A stretch of 60,000 bases of DNA from Owenia fusiformis (Eukaryota > Annelida > Polychaeta > Sabellida > Oweniidae): the NCBI GenBank assembly GCA_903813345.2, contig CAIIXF020000011.1:21437754-21497753 (forward strand), written 5' to 3'. A model generated the notes under the pieces. The model had not been told where the DNA came from. It worked only from the letters and a program-made list of their open reading frames with translations, and ran no database searches. The first letter of the stretch is position 1, and the number at the start of each line of letters is the position of its first letter. Below are positions 46,301-55,484 of the stretch, in pieces. Made by a program: the position numbers and the translations under genes.

Positions 46301-48711
46301 TCTACATAGGTGTCCTCGTTGCAAGATCTACATTGGGTGTCCTTGTTGCAAGATCTACATAGGTGTCCTTGTTGCAAGATCTACATGGGTGTCCTTGTTG
46401 CAAGATCTACATAGGTGTCCTTGTTGCAAGATCTACATAGGTGTCCTTGTTGCAAGATCTACATAGGTGTCCTTGTTGCAACATCTACATAGGTGTCCTC
46501 GTTGCAAGATCTACATTAGGTGTCCTTGTTGCAAAATCTGCATAGTTGTCTTTGTTGAAAGATCTACATAGGTGTCCTTATTGCAATATTTACATAGATG
46601 CCATTGTTGCAAGATCTGCATAGTTGTCCTTGTTGAAAGATCTACATAGGTGTCCTTGTTGCAAGATCTACTTAAGTGTCCTTGTTGCAAGATCTGCATA
46701 GGTGTCCTTGTTGCAAGCTCTACATGGGTGTCCCTGTTGCAACATCTACATAGGTGTCCTCGTTGCAAGATCTACATAGGTGTCCATGTTGCAAGATCTA
46801 CATGAGTGTCCATGTTGCAATATATGCATAGGCGTCCTTGTTGCAAGATCTACATAGGTGTTCTTGTTGCAACATCTACATAGGTGTCCTCGTTGCAAGA
46901 TCTACATTAGGTGTCCTTGTTGCAAAATCTGCATAGTTGTCTTTGTTGAAAGATCTACATAGGTGTCCTTATTGCAATATTTACATAGATGTCATTGTTA
47001 CAAGATCTATATATGTGTCCTTGTTGAAAGATCTACATAGGTGTCCTTTTTGCAAGATCTACATAAGTGTCCTCATTGGGAGATCTATATAGGTGTCCTT
47101 GTTGCAAGATCTACATAGGTGTCCTTGTTGCAAGATTTACATAGGTGTCCTAGTTGCAAGATCTACATATGTGTCCTTGTTACAACACAGTGAGAGGTTG
47201 TATGTAAGAACAATAGTGAATCATTATCTATGCGCAATATATTTATAACTTAATGTGTTTATGTATTGTAGGTTGAGAAGAATAAGAAGTATGCCAAATG
47301 GAAAGCTGCATACATACACAAGTGTTTGCAGTCAGGGGAGACACCTATACCTGGTCCCCTAAACGAAGAAGGGGAAGAGGAGGAGGGTGGAGGTCAGTTT
47401 TAGTGCTAGAACCACTTGTCTAGCAATTGATAGTCGAAAGATTTCTCTATGAGTGATATAATCGTTTTAGAGTAGATTGCAAATATTGTATTGTTTTTTG
47501 TAAATCCTGCCTCGGAATTAATACGAAATGGCCAACTTGTTGAATCAATTGCCAGATTTTAGTAATATGTTTATCCTGCCTTATAAGTATTATTCAAGCA
47601 CTGTTTGTATTCCAGCTGTTGGAGGTGAAGCAAGTCAGCCAGGACCTTCAGGCTATCAACCACCAGCTGATCAAGTACAACCACCAGTGAATCAGAATCA
47701 ACCTCCTGCAAATCAGTACCAACCTCCTGCGAATCAGTACCAACCTCCTGCGAATCAGTACCAACCCCCACCAACATCACAGTACCCTCCACCTACAAAT
47801 TTACCTACACCAAATAATAATGGTCAGTATCCTGGTGGGTCTCATGCACCCCCCACTACACCCTCTGACCCCCCTAGGGCAGCAGGAGGCTATGTGGCAC
47901 CACCCGCACAACCTCAACAGGCAGCTTCCTGGACACCACCCCCAAATGCTGGTAAGTGTAGGAAATTATATAAATCAATGAAAAACATTAGCTCTATTCA
48001 CACATTGAAGGGTCATATTTGAAAAGTACAGAAAATTAGATTTCTTGAAATTCTATCTCAAATGGTATTTCTTATAATAGACATTCATTTTTTGATTTTC
48101 TAAATTGAAAATGAGTTTTTATCAAGGATAGTCACAACAGGATTTTTTTTAACTAATCCCACTGAATAAAGATTAGTCACAGTGTACATGTATACGGATA
48201 ATATAAATAAGCTGTCCATTCATCCATCAGTTCATCCTTCTGTCTCAGGACAATCTCAAAAACTGGAAGCTGGATTTGTTTCTAACTTTGGTTCCTTATT
48301 GTCTCTTGAGAATTATATCAATGGTGGAATGGATATATCACTTGGCTTAAAGTCTCAGTCACATTTGCCCTATGGCGGGCATATAGCAGCCATCGCTTTA
48401 AAAAATTGATATGGAAAATCGACATTGCATTGCTTATCCCTATATTTTATGCTGCATATTTCTCTCGATTTCGGGAAGCTTGGCCATCATATGGTTTCCG
48501 TAGATCAAATGAGACTGAGCCATAACTTTGTTATACAATCATTTTTGCTCATATAGGTAATGTCCAGTTGAAGGCAGATGACTACCAGAAAGCAATGAAG
48601 TATTGTAAATATGCCAGCAGTGCTCTGCAGTATGAGGATACAAAGACAGCAGTGGACAATTTAACTAAAGCTTTAACATTGATCACAACTGGCCAGGATC
48701 CAGGAAAATAA
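31281..48711 (+). CDS. VTA1: VTA1 / LIP5, Vps4-associated ESCRT factor (complete, 7 exons)
   Basis: Cofactor that stimulates assembly and ATPase activity of Vps4, which disassembles ESCRT-III in multivesicular-body sorting and membrane scission. Exons: 31281-31377, 42146-42240, 43763-43890, 44458-44533, 47272-47392, 47616-47951, 48557-48711. All junctions are GT-AG with matching phases, giving 1,008 nt, 335 residues (human about 307). The N-terminal region, which in the family forms two MIT-like bundles binding ESCRT-III, is recognisable from E-Y-D-K-R-D, V-V-S-Y-Y-C-R-M-Y-A, the block ending L-M-D-E-L-E-K, W-A-D-N-E-D-R-A and Y-A-K-W-K-A-A-Y-I-H. A Pro/Gln/Asn-rich linker follows (exon 6), then the C-terminal Vps4-binding VSL helix pair (D-Y-Q-K-A-M-K-Y-C-K-Y-A, Q-Y-E-D, ending I-T-T-G-Q-D-P-G-K). 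Intron 1 is 10.8 kb and full of foldback elements. Confidence 0.96.
31980..33890. repeat. Left array of ~91-bp units (~21 copies)
   Basis: Each unit contains TTTTCAAAAAGCTTTACATT, GGCCATATTCCTTTACATTC and TTGGACTTAGATTATTTTAC. Variants differ in the segment between units (AGAAGTGAAATTTTA, AAGTTGTGAACTTTT, ACTTGATAACTTTTA types). Sets of four units recur every 364 bp (for example open frames at 32600, 32964 and 33328), a higher-order repeat. With 91 = 1 mod 3, the unit is read in successive frames and gives short open frames of about 60-90 codons; I do not regard these as genes. Confidence 0.95.
33891..34699. other. Spacer of the VTA1-intron foldback element
   Basis: Unique sequence between the two arrays. 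Open frames at 34249-34446 and 34443-34631 (plus) show no recognisable domain. CATGCGCAGAA occurs twice within about 20 bp near 34315. It could be captured host DNA or a remnant of an internal element. Confidence 0.5.
34700..35030. mobile_element. TGGCGGAT-ended MITE with poly-G/poly-C interior
   Basis: Begins CTGGCGGATTAGGGGG and ends TTCCTGGATCCGCCCCTG. GGTACAT lies at both borders (34693-34699 and 35030-35036), a likely target-site duplication. The interior is rich in GGGCC / GGCCC words and carries no real gene, though an open frame crosses it. A related fragment starts at about 59594 (CTCTGGCGGATTTTCGG). Confidence 0.7.
35065..38960. repeat. Right array of ~91-bp units (~43 copies, inverted)
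   Basis: Same units as 31980-33890 in reverse complement, about twice as many. The 364-bp higher-order period is visible (35789 and 36153 frames), and a longer segment spanning about 36430-36680 is repeated near 36970-37230, showing recent internal duplication. The outermost units (after about 38560) are the most diverged, as expected for arrays homogenised from the centre. Confidence 0.95.
39451..41550. mobile_element. CCATGG foldback element nested in copy 3
   Basis: 2,100 bp ending in perfect inverted CCCTTAAGAAAAAAGCCATG. The arms (39451-39694 and 41299-41550) consist of tandem CCATGG-containing subrepeats of about 20-24 bp (CCATGGTAATCCATGG, CCATGGAAATTCATGG and similar) followed by a unique stretch (GTAAAATCAACAATTTTGG). 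Comparison with the intact 6549 copy puts the insertion at GCGAAC, with a 2-4-bp target-site duplication (AA or GAAC). No transposase in the centre. Confidence 0.85.
40080..40285. repeat. Internal CCATGG-linked tandem repeat
   Basis: Three to four units of about 55 bp (GCAATCAAAAGCCATGG, TTTTCCATGATTATT, CTTTTGAT) inside the nested foldback element. Same CCATGG theme as its arms but a different unit. Confidence 0.6.
42583..42876. mobile_element. Foldback MITE in VTA1 intron 2
   Basis: Inverted arms of about 50-60 bp: CATAGGAT, then TTATCCTACACTTAG and GTGTACTAAATGTATAA on the left, and their inverse ending ATCCTATG on the right. The centre has GATATACTCC / GGCGGAGGATATCGTGACG repeats. A second related palindromic stretch with the same boundary words (ATCATAGGATATCCTATG) follows at 42880-43012. 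Confidence 0.7.
43015..43580. repeat. ~31-bp tandem repeat in VTA1 intron 2
   Basis: Unit GGAAATATATTGATATTTGA plus CTCTTTGTTAT. Four to five well-conserved copies at 43030-43165, then more degenerate copies to about 43575 and outliers at 42295-42365. Non-coding. Confidence 0.8.
44740..47185. repeat. 26-bp minisatellite in VTA1 intron 4
   Basis: Unit GTCCTTGTTGCAAGATCTAC plus ATAGGT, dozens of copies filling most of the 2.7-kb intron. The edges (44740-44917 and 45511-45700) are degenerate; the middle is nearly uniform. Interrupted by a hAT-like insertion at 44918-45502. Open frames through it are compositional. Confidence 0.95.
44918..45502. mobile_element. hAT-like non-autonomous element in the minisatellite
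   Basis: 585 bp with termini TAGAGGTGTCAA and TTGACACCACTA and an exact 8-bp duplication, GTGTCCTT, at 44910-44917 and 45503-45510. Eight-bp duplications and TAGRGGTGT-type ends are typical of hAT transposons. Subterminal AACCGGTTAACCGG palindromes crowd both ends; the interior contains a tandem duplication of about 135 bp (CAGCAACTTTAATCCCTGCC occurs in both halves). No transposase. Confidence 0.88.
47690..47770 (+). repeat. VTA1: 21-bp coding repeat in the VTA1 linker
   Basis: AATCAGTACCAACCTCCTGC-type units repeat about four times within exon 6, encoding N-Q-Y-Q-P-P-A heptads. It accounts for part of the extra length compared with the human protein. Such repeats are low-complexity and probably length-variable. 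Confidence 0.85.
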
Positions 48712-48767
48712 TTTCATTTTGAAACAGTCTAATACAGATCCCCTAGAGTAGAAGCCCCTCGATGGGT

Positions 48768-49005
48768 TAAAACATACGAGATTCCATTGTGGAGTAATCA
48801 CTTGGTTAAAACATACGAGATTCCATTGTGGATTAATCACTTGGTTAAAACATACACGATTCCATTGTGGATTAATCACTTGGTTAAAACATACAAGATT
48901 CCATTGTGGATTAATCACTTGGTTGAAACATACAAGATTCCATTGTGGATTAATCACTTGGTTGAAACATACAAGATTCCATTGTGGATTAATCACTTGG
49001 TTACA
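48768..49005. repeat. 39-bp tandem repeat in the VTA1 3' UTR
   Basis: Six copies of TTAATCACTTGGTTAAAACA plus TACAAGATTCCATTGTGGA begin about 57 bp after the VTA1 stop codon. The unit is a multiple of three, so open frames run through it on both strands; neither is thought to be a gene. It should lie in the mature VTA1 mRNA if the poly(A) site is further downstream. Confidence 0.9.
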
Positions 49006-50625
49006 TACAGATGCTGTGTCTTTAGAATCACTATTTTAGGTTTGAAAGTGCTTAACCCGAATTTTATTTATTATTTACCTTGTAATCATGTCTGTGTGTC
49101 GACAATACTAAGCACTGGCAAATTACATGTACTGTTAATCTGATGGTAGATTTCACTGAACTGTAGCGATGATGGTCATTATGCCTACACAAGCCATAGG
49201 CCCAGGAACATGTATAGTTAATCAAAGTTTGTCTAATTGAAGTCTCGGAGTCCCAAGTAGAAAATCTTAAGGGACTCCAACTCCATTTTTATGTCACCAA
49301 CCCAAGTGGTGGCATATTGTTTTAGTCAACTTTTTTTGTGAATGGTGTTTGGCGTTTGGCATCTGCCGGTCAGCATTTGGCTTTAGGAGTCTGTATTGAA
49401 TGGCAGATGATGACATTTTGAATGCTTATGCCTTGTTTATATATGACCCGAGCCCCCTCCCTACTAGAATATAGTAACATGGTCTACCTATGCCAAAAGG
49501 TAAACTCTCTTACAAAAACTATGTTGCAAACTTGCAATCGGCCTAATCTACAAGTATATTACATTTTAAAATGCCATGGATAATGCAATCTTCATCAGAA
49601 TCCTCAATATGCTAAAAGTTTTCTCATCAATATTTTTATGGTATGTCTCCAACATAAATTGGTGACATATTGTTATAACCACCAATTCTATGGCTGATGT
49701 TTGTGGTTTAGTATTTAGCTTCTGTTACAAATCGTTACACTTTGTACCCATTTGAATGAACTAATCAGGTGGTTACATTTGTAACATTTCAATTCTGTTC
49801 AAAATAGGTCACTGTAGGTGTAGCTTATTGTACATATTATATAAAGTGTTTTGCTATATATGTACATAATGTAATTGTATATACTTAAACTGTAGGATAT
49901 AATATATATCAGTATATGTTACAAATTCTGCTAAATATAATACAACAAGAAACAATAATAAATAGTTGTTCTAATTAAAATAATTATTATTATTTGATTA
50001 AATCATTACTATACCATCATTAAATTAATTTTGGGGGATTTTCTTTACTCCACTCACCAAATATGTGATTTTCTGGTATTTAGGAAAATTTGGAAATAAT
50101 TTGGAATTGAATATGTAGTCCTATTATTTCTCAGGTGGTCCTGTTAGTATGTTGATGGTTATATAGTGGAATTGATCTAATATAGATTATATTGTGCTTT
50201 AATTAGAATCAACTGTCTTTAATCAATCTGGTTTCCTATGATTGTTGTTGAAAGTGAATTGAATTTGATCCTTTTTAGAACCTTCTCAGCAGGCTTCCTC
50301 TGTCCTTTTTAGCAGTTGTGGCTGTAAATATACAATAAGATCTACAATTAGGGATATTTGATTCAGTGCTGTAGTTGAGAAGCATATATATAAGTGGTTT
50401 GGCTTTTCAGTTTCATAAGGTAGCCTATGTTGAGGAAGATTCCATCTTTTGTATTATTACTTTAATTATCCCAACAAACGAAGTTCTGTAGAAAACCTAA
50501 GACGATCATCAACAGGCTTTTTAAGATAAAAATTGCTTCCATTCGTCTTACAATTTCTGTCCATTTCACTTCATTTGATTGTAATTCAATGTCTATGGAT
50601 CGATGTAATGTATGACTTGGGTTAA
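49006..50625. other. VTA1 3' UTR / intergenic
   Basis: AATAAA at 49957-49962 is a candidate VTA1 poly(A) signal (3' UTR of about 1.25 kb). Two copies of a dispersed repeat (ATGTCACCAACCCAAGTGG near 49301 and TGTCTCCAACATAAATTGG near 49645) and a degenerate copy of the 5157 family near 50468 are present. No gene seen. Confidence 0.5.
49288..49740. repeat. Dispersed GTCACCA..GGTGACATATTG family (two copies)
   Basis: Each copy has TTTTATGTCNCCAAC, GGTGGCATATTGTT or GGTGACATATTGTT, and then GGTGTTTGGCGTTTGGC-like sequence. A third copy in inverted orientation lies at about 57826-57925, with CGAACACCAACCACCGTCC and GTTAGTGGTGACATAAAT. Confidence 0.6.
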
Positions 50626-53150
50626 CTACTTACTCGAACAACAACAGTTGCATTCATCCCGGACTTTTCTTTTTAGCAACCTTTTTTCTTGATAACTGTA
50701 TTCGCTAAGTTCATTTCTGATACAGTTTCTCATGCAACTCCTTTTTCCTATCTCCTTATCGCACATATCACTACTCACGGACTCACACGCTAAAATTAAA
50801 GCATTGCATCTAAACTGAGAGAAGAAATAAAAATGATGTACAAATAAAAATAGTACCACACGCGAGTTTTTGATGTACTGTAGAATAAAGCCATTACATT
50901 TGCTCCACGGCAACCGTGCTTTGACCGTAGTTTCTTGAAATCGGTAAACTAAGGCTAGCCTCTATACGGCATATCCAGTTTTTTAAAGGCCGTAAGCTCG
51001 CCGTAGAAATTATAACTTTGAGTTAAGCCCCAGTCACATTTGCTACGGTGACCGTACGGTCTATCATTTCTGCGATCAGTAACATGTCTATGCTCGCCTT
51101 AGAATTTTTGCAGTCGGATACTTTTGCCACAGTCACATTTCCTACGACAGTCGCATCGTTAATTTTGAATTTCTGTTGATATAAAAACCGAGGTTGCCTT
51201 TCGCCCTTTTAAATAGTTTTACAGTGCTAGGATTTAATATCAAATAAAAAGTGTTGAGTGAAACATTGACCAACCCGAGCCTTTTAGGGACAGCGCTCGC
51301 CGCAGAAATTCATTGATCTGCGGTTGACGTACGGCCGCCGTACGACAAATGTACATGTTGTCTTGGGTTCTACCTTTTCATTTCTGCTGTCATCGTAGAA
51401 ATTAACAGGACCTAGCCAAACCGCAGAAAAGTTCCACGGTGGCTGCACGTCGGGCGCACGGCCGACTTGCGTCTGCCGTCGGGTTTTAGGGGTAAAAATT
51501 GACCTTTGTGAACCATAAGATCGCCGTAAGTCCCCCGTGAGACTGTTTTGCGTCTACCTTACTTTTTGTCAAGAAAAACTACACCCGCAGTAGGGCCGCC
51601 CTACGCTAAATGTCATATCATTTATCAACAGTACGGCGGCCCTAGTTTTTATGTCTCTTCAAAATTAAAATGCGCCATACGGCTGCCGTAGCAAATGTGA
51701 CTGCTAAAGTATCTGATCTGACCGCAGAAATTTTGAGGCGACCATAGAAATGTTACTGACCGCAGAAGTGATAGACCGTATGCGTTCGGTTGTTGTAGCA
51801 AATGTGACTGAGGCTTAAATTGTAAAATCTTGTGAGTAAAATCAGGGGGCAGAAACATTATATTTGTATAAAGTATATACAGGGTGGGCCAAAAAATGGA
51901 ACATTTTTTCCATCCATTGTAACTTTCTTGTTAGTCATGAACATGTCGTCCACCCGCCTGAATAATCAGTCTAAGTTGTATTTGACAGTCATACATGGCT
52001 TAAATGATCAGTTTTGAGACATATTATGCCAGTTTTTGGAAGAATACTGAAGTCCGTTAAACTTTATTATTCAAGGGGGATATATCTAGCCTCACCTAGA
52101 GATAATTAAACATGTTTTAATTGATGGAAATTGTGTTGAGACCATTTTAAAGGTAAATATTGTATGGTATGAAAAATAGTTGTATTTTCGGGACGTCTCA
52201 AGCAGAGAGAGAAATTGAAAATCTTTCATGACACCCACAGTATACAGATCATGACCATGACAAGCCAAAAAGAATTGTACACACATATTTTTATCTTTAA
52301 GATTTTCACAAATAATCATATCCATTATTTGAATTTTTGTGGATTGAAACGCAATAATAAAGAAAATTGTATAAATAGAAAAATGTCCCAATTGGGCCAC
52401 CCTGTAGGTGTAGTTTTATTTGGTATGGGAATGTGGACACTTTGTAAATTTTTCTAACCTGGCATTATGCAAAATTGGATGAAGGGGGGGGGGGGAATGG
52501 AGGGGGAGTACTATGTCTTTGAGATGGAACCAATGTACACGAATTCATGAATTTGAGAAATTAGCTCAGAAAAAAACTGGATGTTACATACCTGAAGAGT
52601 GAAAAATGCGGAAATTTGAAGTTATATGAAATAAAGTCAGGTAACCCCACTTATCATGTCTTATAGACACATTACCCCCCCCCCTCCATTCACTCCCCCT
52701 CTCCATCCAATATCAATATATTTCGATTATTTTTATTACGTATGGGAATTTATTTAAAAAAACAGCAATGACCTTTGTCTTTTTATCTACTTACGTCCCT
52801 TATAAGTACTAATCACAGGTCATATGTAGACCATTGTTGCCTGATTTATAGCAAAAACATTGACTTTTGCACGTTGGTGACGATGCGCCTTTTTTAAAAA
52901 AAATCCTAGAAGAACTAACATATTTTACCGTATCTCTAGTCCAATTTTTTGTCCACATACCTTTCTTCCTTAACTCCTCTTCGCAGTTTCTAACACATTC
53001 CCTTTCTTTGACTCGTTTTGTCCGACTATTGGCTATAACCATCACATCCTGCTTGCATTTGTTACGACATACACGTACGTCGGAAGAGAGTGCTCCATCG
53101 GACAGATAGAGCACAGCCAACGTAACCATCATAGCAACAGAGAGACGCAT
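50626..53150 (-). CDS. Small secreted cysteine-rich protein (2-exon model)
   Basis: I do not recognise the family. Exon 1 (53150-52961) encodes a clear signal peptide (M-R-L-S-V-A-M-M-V-T-L-A-V-L-Y-L then A-L-S) and a module with C-R-N-K-C and R-E-C-V-R-N-C-E-E-E-L. It ends at donor GTATGT one base into a codon. Exon 2 (50789-50626), after acceptor TTTAATTTTAG, starts in the matching phase and encodes a second module (A-C-E-S-V-S-S-D-M-C, R-S-C-M-R-N-C-I-R-N-E-L), a basic stretch and C-N-C-C-C before TAG. The model is 117 residues with 12 cysteines. The shared C-x-R-N-C-x-x-E-L motif suggests module duplication. Without splicing, exon 1 reads on to a stop at 52809 as a 113-residue protein that is also cysteine-rich (T-C-K-S-Q-C-F-C-Y), so intron retention or a different gene structure is possible. 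The product is probably extracellular and disulfide-bonded; no activity is inferred. Confidence 0.55.
51023..51818. mobile_element. Foldback MITE, TCACATTTGCTACGG family
   Basis: Bounded by TTAAGCCCCAGTCACATTTG and its near-inverse ending GACTGAGGCTTAA. The arms contain CGGTCTATCAYTTCTGCG and CAGTAACATKTCTATG; CGTACG, CCGCAGAAAT and CACATTTGC motifs recur throughout. It lies inside the intron of the cysteine-rich gene model. A 140-bp relative is at 58566-58705. Confidence 0.75.
51880..52404. mobile_element. Mariner-type non-autonomous element, 525 bp
   Basis: Begins CAGGGTGGGCCAAAAAATGG and ends CCCAATTGGGCCACCCTG, flanked by TA on both sides. TA duplication and CAGGGTG-type ends fit the Tc1/mariner superfamily. 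Open frames inside (52092-52400 minus, 52215-52457 plus) lack a recognisable transposase catalytic domain. Confidence 0.8.
52450..52808. other. Intron or 3' flank with G-run and C-run
   Basis: GGATGAAGGGGGGGG (52480-52495) and ACCCCCCCCCTCCATTC (52674-52692) mark an imperfect inverted repeat (AATGGAGGGGGAGTA against ATTCACTCCCCCTCTCC), perhaps another short element. No gene other than the possible read-through of cysteine-gene exon 1. Confidence 0.45.
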
Positions 53151-55484
53151 CTTCGCTTACGTTCTCAGCAATCCGACAAAACATAAAAGAAGATAGAAAA
53201 TGTGTAAAACTTTTTATTGTTCTTTGAAGCGAGTATTTTAACTAAGAAGGGGAAATACCCGTTATTATAGATGAACCTATCTCCATATAAATATGAACCA
53301 TCTTTACGCAAGGATTGGCTCATCTATGAATTCTGGGTACTAGTATTTCCTCCTCTTAGTACAAATGATGTCCAGTCTTGTAAATGATTTGATTAGAGAT
53401 GCCGAATTCAATTTTTGTTCATAATATTAAAATCTCGCCATTCGTTTTTTACTTTTTAGAAACCCCGAGGGGCTGGAATTTTTAGGCAAAGTGGTAACGT
53501 TTGGCAATATTATATCCAATTCGCCTAAATTAGGTTTTGAAATATATGTAACAGATTTAGTTTGACCAAGATAACCAAATTGAATTACAGATCTATTATA
53601 AATATACATATATTTGCAAACATGAAAAACAACAACAATTTTCAAAAATAACTGAGTGGAAAATGTCTATTTGGGCAGATTTTAAGTCATCAGAAATCAT
53701 TTGTACATCCTCCGTAAGCAGGGCTTCAAAATCGAGAATATATTCTTAATGGAGGCACGGATTCTGAACACTGCTTAGGAGGATGTCATTTGGATGACAA
53801 CAAATATTTTCAAACCTACACTGTTACCTTAGCAATTATTACAAACAAAAATCAGAAATGGGTCACGAAAATGATATAAAATGTATGGACAAAAAGTGAT
53901 TAGTCTAAAACAAATTATCAACTTACTCTTTCGCTCTTTCGGTTTGTAGTTGATTCTTTCACTATCTCTCACTATTTCACTAGTGATCTTCGCAGCTCTA
54001 TGGAGCTTTATCGATAAATGACTTAATATATACAATTGTCTTGAATCATACAACATTGCATCCCCTTTTGGGCGCACCAGCTGTGATCTTAAATGCTTCC
54101 TATCACATACTTTTTTATATCGATGTATAGAAATTTACTAATTGAATTTCCATACAAATATTTAACTTACATTTGAGAATTCTTGAACTAATGAACGTGA
54201 TTTAAATAACAAAAACCTCTTTATTATTTTGTGCAAATAAAGTCTTTAAGTGATTTGTCAGACGAATGGATAATGTATATTTGTTAATTCGTTCAGAATG
54301 TCTATGTCAAATTACCCCCAACCTAATTCATTAAAATATTTAATTAAAGATCAGATCGTCATGGCGTCTCAACATGTTTTTACTCTTCCCTTTAAAAACT
54401 TGAAACCGAAGATTTCCAAATGTTATTGAAATTTATAATTTTTTCATTTATTTTAGAAACAAAATTAAGAATTGAACAGAACAGGCTCCATCCCACCGAA
54501 AAACTTTTGAATGCCACGTGGAGGTGGAGGATGTATCTCGAAACGTTTCAAGGCACTGTTATTATTAAACGATTATTGTATAACAGTACTGGGTAAAAAT
54601 ACCGACTGCGTGTCTTGCCCAAATCAAATCTTTTTCTAGGGATAGCGTCCAGTGGATGCGTAGTTAATCTACTGTATTTACAAATGGTCCATCTGCTACT
54701 TTCCAATCGTGATTTTTAACAATATAGATGTTTAAACTAAATTATAAACGAACATGTTCGATTCTAAGTGTCTCATGTTAAATATCAGATCGTATAATAC
54801 TGTTTACTATTATTTCAGTATTTGCACTTTACTGGTAAGGGTCTTTCGTAACTCTTTGATTATGACATATCTGTATTTCACACATAGCTAGGTAAGGTGT
54901 GTCCTATTCCAGCCAATCTGAACACAGTATTTCATATAACTGCAGTGTATCATTTCACCAATTACCGCATTCAAGGTCACTCTTAAAATAGATGTCAAGG
55001 TGACAACTTGACTCTCCGGATTGAAATTAATACTTTGCCATCTTGACCCTTGCAAACAATTCACAGTTTGTACTTGTGATTTCGTAGAAAATATTTTAAT
55101 TTAAAAGAATTTAAGCTTAAGACTCAATGCATTGTGGATGCTTCATTTCATTCAGGCTTTTTCGTAAACTATGCATTCCCGCTGCTCGGTCATCCAAAGA
55201 TTTGGAAACAACACCTATATGGAATGATTCAGCACACAATGCGCTGAGTCCAGGGCTTAAGTCCTTAAACTATTGTATCTGCCAGTTCACGTCTCTCATA
55301 AGCTGAACTGGGCGGAACAGTGTTTTAAAAATCATGCTATTTTAAAATGTACATTTTTATCACAAATCTGTCGACGAAAAGTAAATAAAAGAAAAAAGAA
55401 CCAGTTGCTAAGTTTCAGTTGTCACTGTCAGAGTTATACCCAAGCCTGAGGGAGGAGAGGTAATTCATTGTCTTGCTATACTTA
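53151..55484. other. 5' flank of the cysteine-rich gene; no other gene recognised
   Basis: The start codon at 53150 has context GCGAAGATGCG in minus-strand sense. A TATA-like TATTTATATGG lies about 135 bp upstream (near 53285-53295). The open frame 53829-54077 (minus) has no recognised domain. A CTTGCCCAAATC motif at 54615 resembles the terminal repeat of the element at 59243. Confidence 0.4.

Noticed and set aside
46284-46768. Open frames with C-C-K-I-Y-I-G-V-like or I-L-Q-Q-G-H-L repeats
   Set aside because: Translations of the 26-bp minisatellite in VTA1 intron 4.
47528-48022. 164-codon open frame taken as a separate proline-rich gene
   Set aside because: Its middle is VTA1 exon 6, bounded by a good acceptor at 47615 and donor at 47952. 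The flanking parts are intron.
48673-49143. Open frames of 107 and 118 codons after the VTA1 stop
   Set aside because: The 39-bp repeat is a multiple of three; both strands are open and neither frame has a domain or a plausible start context.
52092-52457. Possible transposase fragments in the 525-bp mariner-type element
   Set aside because: No catalytic D-D-D/E or helix-turn-helix pattern could be seen; the frames are short and on opposite strands.
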